DNA of 64,000 nucleotides, taken from NCBI GenBank assembly GCA_001599715.1, contig BCHU01000004.1:496001-560000 (forward strand). The letters run 5' to 3'. The position numbers and the translations under genes were made by a program. Position 1 is the stretch's first letter, and the number at the start of each line of letters is the position of its first letter. Under the pieces are notes generated by a model, which made no database searches, was not told where the DNA came from, and worked only from the letters and a program-made list of their open reading frames with translations. Source of the stretch: Phaeotremella fagi (taxonomy: Eukaryota; Basidiomycota; Tremellomycetes; Tremellales; Phaeotremellaceae). Of the stretch, positions 1 to 9,451 are shown in pieces.

Positions 1-158
1 AAAACCTTCCCAAGCTTGCTTGCATTATTATCCTTTATCGATCGGGATACACCCAAATGTTCGTTAAAAGTCATGACATCGTTATACACTACTATTCACC
101 TTGAGGGCGAGTATCGACCCCACCAGATTCCAGCTTCATTTGACCCAAACCAAACCAT

Positions 159-629
159 CTAGTCCTCAACTGTGTCCCGCGGTCTGTAAACACCTCCTCG
201 AGCCTCGATGGCCTCAATGACATCGGCAGGTGGTCGACCAGTAACCCTAACAGCGTAGAACCCTCTTTGTTTCTTGTCTAACTCGACATGTCAGCGTTGA
301 TTACCTCCACGAGTTGACGAAAACGGAAATCAAGGAAATTGGATTCCGACTAACCTATTCTCTGCCATCTCGCGACCCAACTTTCAGTAGGTTCCATCAT
401 AGCTACGAATCCATCATACACAACACTGGTACACTCGGCCACTCGATCGGCACTCCCTTTCATCTAATCTCAAGTTCAGCAAGACATTCTTCTTTCAACA
501 GACAATGTAGGAACTCACCTCGAGAATCTCTTCACAATTTGGACATCCTAGGGTCAGGAATTCGTTGGGTGATTGTAGTATGGAGCAGATGAGACATGCT
601 CGCATGTTGAACGCATTTCTGGGAGGCAT
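159..629 (-). CDS. SPT4: Transcription elongation factor SPT4
   Basis: Small zinc-binding subunit of the Spt4-Spt5 (DSIF) complex, which travels with RNA polymerase II and supports elongation. I assembled three exons: 629-519, 463-355 and 277-159, giving 112 aa, close to the usual family length. Seen: two CxxC-type pairs (RACLIC near residue 10 and GCPNC near residue 28), then CTS, SWVARWQRI around residue 65, and a tail with GFYAVRVTGR and YRPRD, all family hallmarks. Introns are 55 and 77 nt with GTGAG and GTTAG donors. The start is the first ATG before the zinc motif. It is divergent from SNU66, with 199 bp between the two start codons. The identification is from motifs only, but the order and length match the family well. 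Confidence 0.95.
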
Positions 630-828
630 TTTGAATATAAGTTGAATAGTTGACAAATGGAAGTTGAATTGTTTAATCGAAGAGAGGTGTACTTTCGGAT
701 GTTTAAGATTTAGGCGTAACTCCTTACCCGCGCCTTGCTAAATTGCCACCCAACTAAGTATAACAACATCTAATTCCCTCACCTTAATTCGACTTTTCTC
801 TCATTCTACTATCAACATATAACCTAAA
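630..828. promoter_or_regulatory. Shared divergent promoter of SPT4 and SNU66
   Basis: These 199 bp separate the start codons of two genes that act in transcription elongation and splicing, so both core promoters must lie here. I see no clear TATA box. The SNU66 side ends in a pyrimidine-rich leader (TTCTCTCATTCTAC). Confidence 0.5.
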
Positions 829-3512
829 ATGGCTGAAGGATCGGCCAATCAAGAATCCCTCACTCTCGAGGAGACCAACAAAGTCAGAATCAGTCTTGGT
901 CTGGCTCCTATCGGTGTAGCTATCGCAGAAGGAGAAGAGGTTCCCGTTGATCAAGATGCTATCGCTGAAGCTAATTTCGCTGAGCGAATGGCGGAGATGA
1001 AAAGAGCTAAAAATGAACAGTAAGTTGTTTGTCAGCTTTAACAAGATTTCTTTAAGCTGATATTTGTTATAGGGATTTGAAGGAACGAATAGCAAAGTAA
1101 GTTGGCTTTTCTGTGGTTCATTTGAACTTGATTGACTTTATTTCTCAGATCTCAGAATCGTAATGCGCTCAACGCCAAGTTGAAGGGAACCACACTTGGA
1201 GCAGCAGATAAGAAGGAGGAGGAAGTTTCTGCCAAAGATTGGATCAAGAAGCAGAAGAAAGCTGCTAAATTACGTGAAAAGGAGATTGCTCTGCGGCGAC
1301 AAAGAGAATTGGAGGAGGATCAAGCAGTTTATGATGAGAGTAAGTTTTTTCCCTGCTTCCCACGCTACTTGGGATAAAAAACTGATTCCTCGTTTTAGGT
1401 GACTTGACTGGACTTAAAGTAGCCCACGGGGCTGATGATTTTGAGGAGGGAGAAGAAGTGATTTTGACGTTAAAAGATGGGAGAGTTCTTGATGGTGAAG
1501 GTAAGAACACTTTTTATCCTAACCGAGATCCATACTCATTCTTCTTTGCAGAGGACGAACTACAAAACGTCAACCTTGTCGATGATGCAGCCGTCAAAGC
1601 TGCCAAAGAACGTAAACGGAAGGCTCAAGCAGCTTATACTGGATACGACGACGAAGAATTTGACGAAGACAGGATAGGAGTGAAAGCTGAGGTTTTGGGC
1701 AAATATGATGATTCTTTTACAAGTGGTAAAGTCAAATCTGAGGTAAGTTTTACTCCGTTTATTGTAAATGGTCGCATGGCTAACGATTACAGGGATTCCG
1801 ACTCGGTGGACCTATCGAGAAAAAGGCAAAAATCGTAGATGAAGATACCGAAATGCTGGGTGCACCTGTACAGAAGGTCAAGCTCAATCTGGATTATACT
1901 AGTATGTGTCGTAATCATTATGTTGGACAGGTTGCTAATCGAACCACAGAGGATCTTGACGTATCAGATTATTTGAAAGAGGGGGATGCTGGATTCAAGA
2001 AGCCAAAGGTAAGATCATTTTTGGTTGTAAGACATCAGCTGACATTCCACTTTCTGCAGAAGAAGAAGGTCAAACGCTCAGCACGTCGTGCAGAAGGTGA
2101 AGAGGATGACACGATGGACATCGACGTCGCACCGACGTTTTCGCGGAGGAATGTTGGAGATGGACCTGATAATCTGGTGGATGACGACGACCTTCAAGCA
2201 GCGTTATCTCGATCAAGACGAGAGAATGCAAAGAAAAGGTCAAAAACCCGACCTGAAGACATTGCAGCTCAAAGTACTTATATTCCATTTTGATTAGTTG
2301 AATACTCTCTAACAAACTTACAGTTGCTCAACAGCGTAACGAAGAGTCAGCAGCTGTCGACGACGATGCTGAAGACGATGGAAGAATAACGTTTGACGAT
2401 ACGTCAGAGTTTGTTCGAAACGTTACACTGGATTCCTTAGCAGCACCCGTGAAGAGAGAAAGAGCGGCTTCACCACCGGCACCCGAAGCACCTGTTGTTG
2501 TCAAGATCGAGAGAGTAGAGGAAGGTGAAGAAGGAGAAGTTGATGGTGATGAGGAAATGGAATCTGATGATGAAGACGAAGCTTTGGCCGAGATGGCGGC
2601 AAGAGAGGGACTGTCGGTGGCAGAGTATCGGTTGAAAATCGATGCTCAACTGGAAGAAGCTGCTAACCTCAAAGCAGAAGATGCTGAAGTAAGTCGACCT
2701 CTTTTCCCTTTCCCACCAAATTTCATGATACCCATCACGCTTGGTTCGGTATTACCTCCCCCCTCAAACCTTCCTATGCGTGTCAACCACTTAGCACGTC
2801 TTTTACAGGAACCCGAAACGGAAGCCGTCGTAGGACAAGGTGTAGGAGGTATCCTGGCGTTGTTGAAACAGCAAGGTTCACTTAAAGCGAGAACGTCCGA
2901 AGAAGAGGAAAGAGAGAAAGTCCAGAAACAAAAAGATTTATGGATGGCGGATCATCGTCGTCGACTTGCCAAGAGGGAATTAGATAAGATCGCAGCTAGA
3001 GGTGGCAACAAAGATCAAGCTCAGAGAGAATGGGAGAATAGACAGAGGGAACAACAGGAAGCTAGAGACGCTTTGAATAATTACAAGGATTACAAACCTG
3101 ATGTTAATATCGTTTATCATGATGAGTTTGGGAGAGGTACGTTCTTCATTCCTTCAGAGTTGTAGGTTATTTTGACTGACTTTATCGTTATAGAAATGAC
3201 ACCCAAAGAAGCTTGGAAATCACTTTCACATAAATTCCAGTGAGTCTTTTTTTCTACTTGGAACATGAACTTTCACTGACATCACCACTTTATAGCGGTA
3301 AAACATCCGGTCGCATGAAGACAGAAAAGAGATTAAAGAAGATCGCAGAAGAACGTAGACAGTTGACGATGCTAGCCAGTGATACTCCGTTAGGTATGAC
3401 TGACGCTTTCGCTCGTCGTCAACAAAAGACTGGTGAAGCTCATATGGTTCTTTCGGTTGGTAACAAGGGATCTGTCCAGATGGCAGAGAAGAAGGGGAAA
3501 GGTCGTGCATAG
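829..3512 (+). CDS. SNU66: SART1/Snu66 tri-snRNP splicing factor
   Basis: Component of the U4/U6.U5 tri-snRNP, needed for spliceosome assembly in the nucleus. Twelve exons: 829-1019, 1073-1096, 1149-1339, 1399-1500, 1552-1742, 1793-1901, 1950-2008, 2060-2273, 2324-2688, 2809-3136, 3194-3239 and 3296-3512, with all phases consistent, giving 678 aa. Seen: SLTLEETNKVRISLGL at the N-terminus, LKVAHGADDFEEGEEVILTL, DVSDYLKEGDAGFKK, and a C-terminal TPKEAWKSLSHKFHGK followed by SGRMKTEKRLKK, all SART-1 signatures. Long acidic and basic stretches are typical. Exon 2 is only 24 nt. Skipping the intron at 1902-1949 would insert a non-conserved segment, whereas splicing restores LDYTKDLDVSDY. Clear family member. 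Confidence 0.95.
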
Positions 3513-3641
3513 GGTGTGTCAAACTTGATTCCCGCATGTTACATTTATGCATGAATAGCAAACTATGAAAACAGAGTACTAGCAAATTAATATACAAACA
3601 GAGTTCAGGAAGAGAGTGGAGCATGAGATCTAATGAGAAAC

Positions 3642-4521
3642 TCATTGAGAACTACCAATCCCCGGGATCATCTCGGGTCTGATTCTAGGAGCTGGAGACC
3701 CGCTGTCTGGAGGATACGGCTTTTTGGATATCCCTCTGTGAGGATTTTGGGATTGTCTCCGTCTCTTACCCCAGGACCCGGTGGTCTTATTTCTACCGGA
3801 TGCGGGAGGTGTATGATCTGTGTCATCGATCAGTTTAAGAAGCGATTATCAACTGTTACTCACTGGCTGCTTGGGACTTTCTGGTGAGTTGAGCTGATGA
3901 TGTGGTTTTTCGGTTCGATCCTTCGGAGATCTCTTCTTTGACTACTACAGAATATTAGATTTTGTGTTGAATATGTGATCGTCAATGTGACTCACCGACT
4001 TCGTCGTCGTTAACATCAGCGTCATTCTCATAATCTTCCCAATCGTCATCATCAGCCTTTTCCTCAGCAACCAAGGGTTGATTCCATAAATCATCATTCC
4101 AGGGCATACCATAGATTTCGAAGGCACCGGGAGTTGTCTGGTACCATAATTCGAGTGGATAAATGGGTAGGTCATCTTCCTCAGGGAGATCTATTTTGTT
4201 CTCTCCGAGGTCTTGTTGCATATCCATATCAGAGTCTGGCTGTAAGCTTAGATCTCGAAAGGAACCAAGAGCAGAATCGGGTGGATCATGTAGCCCAATT
4301 TTAATTGAATGATCGGTAGCCCAACTTGGGATTTCTGGTTGAGAGAATGGTGTTTGGTCAATATGAGGTTGGACCGTGGACGGGGGAACGTTGTTGTCGT
4401 TCGCAGTGAGAGGGTTGGTGGGAGAAGATTTTTGGGGGGTGGATTCGTTACTACCTTGATAATGGTCGTATTGGGGTTGAAGTTGTGGGAGTGGATGCTT
4501 GTATGGGGGCTGGTGGGACAT
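3642..4521 (-). CDS. Hypothetical acidic/basic bipartite protein
   Basis: I do not recognise this gene. Three exons (4521-3996, 3944-3864, 3817-3642) give 260 aa. The N-terminal half is rich in P, Q and S. A hydrophobic-aromatic patch LELWYQTTPGAFEIYGMPW lies near residue 125 and is followed by a strongly acidic run (DDDDWEDYENDADVNDDE). The C-terminal 85 residues are basic and S/P/R-rich with KRRRQ, which could be a nuclear localisation signal. An acidic-then-basic layout suggests a nuclear or chromatin-associated protein, but that is inference. Splice sites are GTGAG...TAG and GTGAG...CAG. It converges on SNU66 with about 130 bp between stop codons. A remote relation to chromatin-complex subunits cannot be excluded. 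Confidence 0.75.
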
Positions 4522-4777
4522 TTTGTTTGATGTTGGATGTTGAAAGGTGAAAGTAAATGAAATTACATGGTTGAGTCAACTCAGAAGATTAGATTGCGGG
4601 GCACCAATTGATTGCCGAACGTTGCCGAGATCAGTGAGCCTGACAATTGCTTATGTCAGCCTCACCACTTTACATGGAAACCTTTCGCTGATCCTTATGC
4701 ATTACTTGAATTCTTAAAGTCCAGATCCTGCAGTACATACATCTAAAGTCCTGACTTGGGATTCCCTTTCTGCTCAC

Positions 4778-5541
4778 CTAAGATGTCGACCCTTTCTGCT
4801 CCACCTTCAAAGCTCTAATATGGTCATTCACCCATCCCCTAACCTCAAGTTCCTCTATCGAAAGATATTTAGCCCCTCTAATCTTCCCCAAACAATTCTA
4901 TAAAGACTATGAGTATCTATTCAAATACAATAGAGAACATACCTCTGAACCACAAGCGCAATCGAATCCTTGAGCCATATCCCATTCTGTTGAGGGGTAG
5001 AAGAAGGTGATATCTTCCCCTGCACGAATACCTTTCGATGTTGTTCTGACTTCCCATTCGTTTGGGGAGCGAGACGGGAGATAGAGATAGGCAGATGGGG
5101 CGCAGCTGTGATTCACTTTTTGAATCGTTAATCAGGGATTCAGACAGTATGACGTCCAACTCACTGAACAATAGATCAGAATTCAGTTCTAGATGTTCAT
5201 GAGCCGCTGATCCGTACTGTACAGATGAATAAGCTTTAACAGGAGCACTCGAAAGATTAGTCAATTTGACGATAGTAGTTTCAGGAGGGAAATCCTAATT
5301 CCAAAAACTGAATCAGCAAGCTTTCAACTACGAAGTTAGAAGCGAAACCTACACGATCAGCTACCAATCGACTGGAGAATGATTCATCCCCATCGACACC
5401 AGGTATGGAACTGCTCATCTCCACTCTGAACAGACCTGGATGAGTTAGACGATAGGTTTTACCGTCATGCGTTGTTTTCGGGGTGGGTTTGGTGTATGGG
5501 ATTGAGGGTTGGGAGGGGAGGAGGGCGGTGGCAGCGGGCAT
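4778..5541 (-). CDS. Small SET-domain protein
   Basis: Four exons (5541-5353, 5294-5165, 5115-4943, 4897-4778) give 203 aa. The middle contains MNHSCAPSAYLYL, matching the catalytic NHSC core of SET methyltransferases. After it come AGEDITFFYPSTEW, matching the conserved GEE.T..Y segment, and a cysteine-rich CACGSENC that resembles a post-SET zinc site. The N-terminal 60 residues carry no recognisable pre-SET. The protein is short for a histone methyltransferase, so a small SET-only enzyme acting on a non-histone substrate is as likely. Splicing is needed: reading through any of the first three introns breaks or alters the frame. Substrate unknown. Confidence 0.85.
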
Positions 5542-5960
5542 TCTGGGAGGATATCTATGAATGGATATGTCTAAGTCTAAGGTATAGATCTATAAATTCC
5601 GAATCTTATTAGATGGTAGTGACTTGAAGAGTCATTCTCTTTATACCTGACTGTTTGACCATTCCTGTAATGTTTTCAAGCGGTTATGTCATAACCGCTG
5701 AATCTTTACCTTACATGGCTGAGGAGAATGCTCCGATCCGGCCGAAAATCCGGAAATGTTTTATTGGAATTTCGAATTTATTACTTGAGATATCTATGTA
5801 CCGTCTGTAAGAGAGATCTAGAAGCAATTGTATATTGCAGCCTGATGTGTTAAAGCGGTGCCACTTCCTAAATTCCTCATTTCCAAAACTTGACATAATT
5901 TTTCAAACTCAGTACAAACGTTTACAAAACCGACATCATGATATTTCGACTGTAAACCTC
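5542..5960. other. Intergenic; SET gene promoter and a 21-bp palindrome
   Basis: Upstream of the SET gene and downstream of the first array gene. No open frame here is convincing. The only notable element is a near-perfect palindrome at 5679-5699, listed separately. Confidence 0.6.
5679..5699. repeat. 21-bp perfect inverted repeat
   Basis: Arms AGCGGTTATG (5679-5688) and CATAACCGCT (5690-5699) are exact reverse complements around one central T. It lies about 140 bp upstream of the SET gene start, so it may be a dimeric protein-binding site or a DNA hairpin. Function unknown. Confidence 0.75.
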
Positions 5961-6680
5961 CTATTCTGCAGGACTTGCAGCTTCCTCGGCGTTCCGCCCT
6001 TCCCTCTCTTCTTTCTCCTCTTTTCTTCTTTTTCTCTCCTCCTCAATCTCTGTCGCACAAAGGTGTAGTTGAATTTCTTGAGCATTGGATGCGAATGCAT
6101 TTTTCAATGCACCCAAAGTCGACATCAACTGGAGCTTCTCGGTTGGAGTCTTCTTGACATGAGTGCCACAGGTGCAGCCGGAATCGAAACCTGCGGTCTG
6201 AGTTCTTTCGATGTAGCGCATAAGAAGAGCGTGACCTTTGGATACCTTGTATTCTTCTGGAGTGGAGCTGGGTAAAAGCTCGAGACTTTGAGCTTCTTCG
6301 ATACCTTCGGTTTGGTCGCTCAACTCGGTGAGGATTGCGGTGCTGAATTGGGCTTGCTGGGCGTTTCTTCCTTTCAGAACCCAGAGTGTGATCTTGTCTA
6401 AGAAATCGTAATTAGGTTTATAGTAGAGAGTGAGCTTCGTTTCCTCTAAAGTGTTGATTCTAACAGCCTCTGTCAAACTTAACATAGCTTTACCTAATTC
6501 TTGATATTCTTGGTCGAAGTTCTTCTCATCGATATGTTGAAGAAGAAGCTGAGTTGTTTCTACGACTTGGGTGAAAAAGGATTGCATTCGAGAAATGAGA
6601 CAGCTATCAGCTGGAACGTGACTGACTGTATCTGTGGATTGGGTGTTGGCTGGGCCGGTGTCTGTTTGTTGGGCTGACAT
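5961..6680 (-). CDS. Tandem-array family A, copy 1 (Cys-x-Cys protein)
   Basis: Intronless, 239 aa, not recognised. It shares a layout with the next three genes upstream. Near residue 27 is a motif CLISRMQSFF. In the middle lies KPNYDFLDKITLW, matching KPVFEFDQLDELVL of copy 3. Around residue 143 TPEEYKVSKG and YIERTQ lead into CTCGTHVKKTPTEKL, with a Cys-x-Cys and nearby His that could bind metal. The C-terminus is a charged helix (EEERKRRKEEKEEREGR). Predicted soluble and alpha-helical, without signal peptide or membrane segment. Lack of introns contrasts with the conserved genes of the window. A shared promoter block and TACAGTA sites lie upstream. No function can be assigned. Confidence 0.8.
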   Translation of the reverse strand: MSAQQTDTGPANTQSTDTVSHVPADSCLISRMQSFFTQVVETTQLLLQHIDEKNFDQEYQELGKAMLSLTEAVRINTLEETKLTLYYKPNYDFLDKITLWVLKGRNAQQAQFSTAILTELSDQTEGIEEAQSLELLPSSTPEEYKVSKGHALLMRYIERTQTAGFDSGCTCGTHVKKTPTEKLQLMSTLGALKNAFASNAQEIQLHLCATEIEEERKRRKEEKEEREGRNAEEAASPAE

Positions 6681-7352
6681 AGTCTTGGTGTTGTAAGTTT
6701 ATGAAGAGTGGCGAAGTTGGAAGAAGAAAAGAGAAATAAATTTCTCTCTCTTCTGTCCTTGTCCAAAATCAAAGGTCTTCTTGGAAGAACCCTGGCTTCT
6801 GGTTAGATTTCCTCTCATCTTTTCCCGATATGAATTTCGTATCACAGATCCTTTGTGTCTCTACTTCGGCTTTTCCACTTTGCAGTATGTGGAGCTTTTT
6901 CTGTGTTTCACTCTATCTTCCCTTTCTTTCCCTTTCTCGTTTCTTTATCCTCTTCAATCTCAGTAGCTAATATGTCTAGTCCTAAATTATTGTCCATTTA
7001 AGAGGTATGTACTCCTCAAGGAACTCCACATAATGTCACTGGACCTTGTTTCTAGCTGTCGTTTCATTCTTCGAAGCAACATTATGGTCAATCAATAAAC
7101 TGGCTAAAGGGGCTTACTGTAGCACTTGGACGCTTTTACAGTAGTAATGTTGCTCTGATCTTAGAAGACTACTCGAACACAGCTTTTGAAATTGATTCAA
7201 CTTCATTTTATTACATAACGTCACATACCTCCCACCTCAACTGCAATAACCACCTTCCATGTCCCACTTCGCTGACCACATGTACCGAACACTAGCTCTG
7301 AATCCCAAACCCGCACCTAAATCTACGTCTCGAACGAAATATCTGTTTTGTA
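6681..7352. promoter_or_regulatory. Intergenic between array copies 1 and 2
   Basis: About 670 bp without a supported gene. It holds the promoter of copy 1. At 6772-6830 is a block (GGTCTTCTT ... CTTTTCCCGAT) that recurs upstream of copy 2. TACTGTA (7115-7121) and TACAGTA (7137-7143) form an inverted pair with a 15-nt spacer. Pyrimidine-rich tracts lie at 6900-6960. Confidence 0.5.
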
Positions 7353-8015
7353 TTATTCTTCCTGTTCCCCTTGAGCGTTTCGCATCTGATCAAAACGCTC
7401 AAGATGTTCTTTCACAACCTTAGCGTTGGATAGATGTGTCTCAAGCAACGAACGACGAATTGAGTCGTACTGTATCTTCTCTGATCGTGTTCGAGAAAGG
7501 TGATGGTTGCAGATACACTCAGCATCATAAAGATGTACGGCTTTTCTATCGAGAAATCTCTTGATAATGGCTCTACCCTTGTTAGCCATAGTCTCATCGT
7601 AGTAGTCGCTAACTGTATATTCGAGATCTTCTGAAGCTTTGAATGTATAGGATCGAATACCTAACTCCCTTTCCATCCGGAATAAATCCTCCGCAGACTC
7701 TGGATCCTTACCATATACAACTCTACTGGCGAGACTATCCAAAGCATCATTTTCGAATTCGATTTTTTTGCACAGGGTATTGAACTCCAAATCGACTTTG
7801 TTTATTTCGTGAGTCGTCTTGAACCACTCCCGAATTGAACTATTAAAATTTTCGTACGAATCTTTTTCCTTCCTTTCTTCGGTAAAGACTTCAAACAACT
7901 CGTTGCACTTGGCGTAGAGAGTTCTCCTTCGAGTTAAGAGACAGTTTGTAGTCTCGGTTTCGATCTTATTAACTGTCTCACTTGATGCACCTTCTTCTCG
8001 AATTTGTGATGACAT
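7353..8015 (-). CDS. Tandem-array family A, copy 2
   Basis: Intronless, 220 aa from the ATG at 8015. An upstream in-frame ATG at 8108 would add 31 residues, but the shorter start places the motif CLLTRRRTLY at residue 25, as in copies 1 and 3. The later motif is CICNHHLSRTRSEKIQYD, with Cys-x-Cys followed by two His. The middle segment KKIEFENDALDSLA aligns with KPVFEFDQLDEL of copy 3. Overall identity to the other copies is low, so the array is old or fast evolving. Predicted alpha-helical and soluble. Function unknown. Confidence 0.78.
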   Translation of the reverse strand: MSSQIREEGASSETVNKIETETTNCLLTRRRTLYAKCNELFEVFTEERKEKDSYENFNSSIREWFKTTHEINKVDLEFNTLCKKIEFENDALDSLASRVVYGKDPESAEDLFRMERELGIRSYTFKASEDLEYTVSDYYDETMANKGRAIIKRFLDRKAVHLYDAECICNHHLSRTRSEKIQYDSIRRSLLETHLSNAKVVKEHLERFDQMRNAQGEQEE

Positions 8016-8439
8016 GAAATAATCGTTTTCTATGTTTAAGGTGACTTTATTGAAAGCGTAGGAGTAGAGAGTTGAACGTAGAAGATAAAGATAAGAGATC
8101 GTTCTCACGACTTTGTATTGAGATCATTGGTCTTCTTATAAGGACACTAATTGCTAGTTTCCCTCTCAACTTTTCCCGATGATGATTGTGCTTCTGCTTT
8201 TTTGCCGAAATGACAGATGTCAGTTTATGCCGAAAATGGTTTCATCATTCTTTGTTCGAGATAAAGGTTCATCGTGGATGAGTAATAGAAAGGATCCAGA
8301 TCGGCAACAATGATAAAGAGAGATGACGCCAGTTTGAGCAGGAAGACATACAGTAAATCCTGAAAAGACTTTGTAACTTTTCTATAGTATACTCATTTCG
8401 GTGGGATGTTTCTCTAGCTGACTAATGACCTATGATGTA
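8016..8439. promoter_or_regulatory. Intergenic between array copies 2 and 3
   Basis: No gene seen. The block at 8129-8180 resembles that upstream of copy 1 at a similar distance from the start codon, and TACAGTA occurs at 8349-8355. Confidence 0.5.
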
Positions 8440-9087
8440 TCACATGAAATCACTGCTACTAGCTTCTTTGACACCATAGTGGCCGCCTCCTCTCGCACCC
8501 AAACTTTCTAACTTGAAATATTCAGCGTAATACAGACTGCGACTCCGTTCAAGACCCTGGGCATCTACAATCAGTTCAGCTTCTGACAATCCCTCAAGAC
8601 CACCACAAGAACACAACGACTTGTGTTCCTCAATGTTTCTCCTGGTTTTATAACGTTCATAAAGTCTCTTGCCCTCTACCAAATCCTCCTCTGGGGTAGT
8701 GCGAACCATTCGAGTGGCACCGCCGAAAGCTCCAAGCGATTTATTAAAAAACTCGTTCTGGGATAAACCATCTTCTAGCCCTAAGAAACTTAGAACCAAT
8801 TCATCGAGTTGATCAAATTCGAAGACGGGTTTACACTGTTTGACCAGCGTTTGGAGTGATCTGTTTTCTTCTTCCATTGATTTGATCGTGTCTTTGAGCT
8901 CGATTTCATCTGTAGGAGAGAACCCTTTTTCGAAGCATGTTGTATAGTGTTCGACATGATGGTTGACTCTGGAGTGGAAAGACCTCAAACGAGTGATGAG
9001 ACACATGTCTCCGACGATTTCCTTAGAGTTATTGGACTCTCTTGGGGTATGGAAATCAGAGTGGGGTGAGATCTCGTTGAAGCTCAT
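8440..9087 (-). CDS. Tandem-array family A, copy 3
   Basis: Intronless, 215 aa, not recognised. Motifs match the neighbours: CLITRLRSFHSRV near residue 29, KPVFEFDQLDELVL near 86, TPEEDLVEGKRLYERY near 132 and CSCGGLEGLSEAEL near 158. The order and spacing of these blocks are those of copy 1 (CLISRMQSFF, KPNYDFLDK, TPEEYK, CTCGTH). Here the His after Cys-x-Cys is missing, so a shared metal site is doubtful for this copy. Predicted soluble. The upstream region contains TACAGTA at 9317. Confidence 0.8.
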   Translation of the reverse strand: MSFNEISPHSDFHTPRESNNSKEIVGDMCLITRLRSFHSRVNHHVEHYTTCFEKGFSPTDEIELKDTIKSMEEENRSLQTLVKQCKPVFEFDQLDELVLSFLGLEDGLSQNEFFNKSLGAFGGATRMVRTTPEEDLVEGKRLYERYKTRRNIEEHKSLCSCGGLEGLSEAELIVDAQGLERSRSLYYAEYFKLESLGARGGGHYGVKEASSSDFM

Positions 9088-9451
9088 TTGCGAAAGATCG
9101 TACCTTGAATATTAACAAAAATTCGATGGGTACTTATCGCATCGCGTTATTCCACTTGTCAGTGTGGTCTTCCTTAGGAGAAAGCAATTGAAATCATTCT
9201 CCTCCCTTCCCCCTTCTAGCTTATTCCCTATCTCGAGAAGGCAAATTCGGTGTTTTCTCTTCTTTCGGAGGGGGTTTCGTTTTGTGAAAGCCGCGTAGCG
9301 AAGACTTAAACTGATGTACAGTAGTATTGGTTCTCAATTATTGACTTGGGACAGTCTCCCCCCGTAAGGGAGAATGCAAAAAGCCGCAAATATATTCATC
9401 ATGTACAAAGTAAAAATCGTCCGTTCAATGTCGAACAAGCACCTGATTGAA
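9088..9451. promoter_or_regulatory. Intergenic between array copies 3 and 4
   Basis: No gene seen. GGTCTTCC near 9168 and TACAGTA at 9317-9323 resemble elements in the other spacers of the array. Confidence 0.45.

Noticed and set aside
314..592. 92-aa plus-strand open frame
   Set aside because: Lies antisense across SPT4 exons, whose protein motifs are unmistakable.
1902..1949. Unspliced SMCRNHYVGQVANRT segment in SNU66
   Set aside because: GTATGT donor and CACAG acceptor are present, and removal restores the conserved LDYTKDLDVSDYL.
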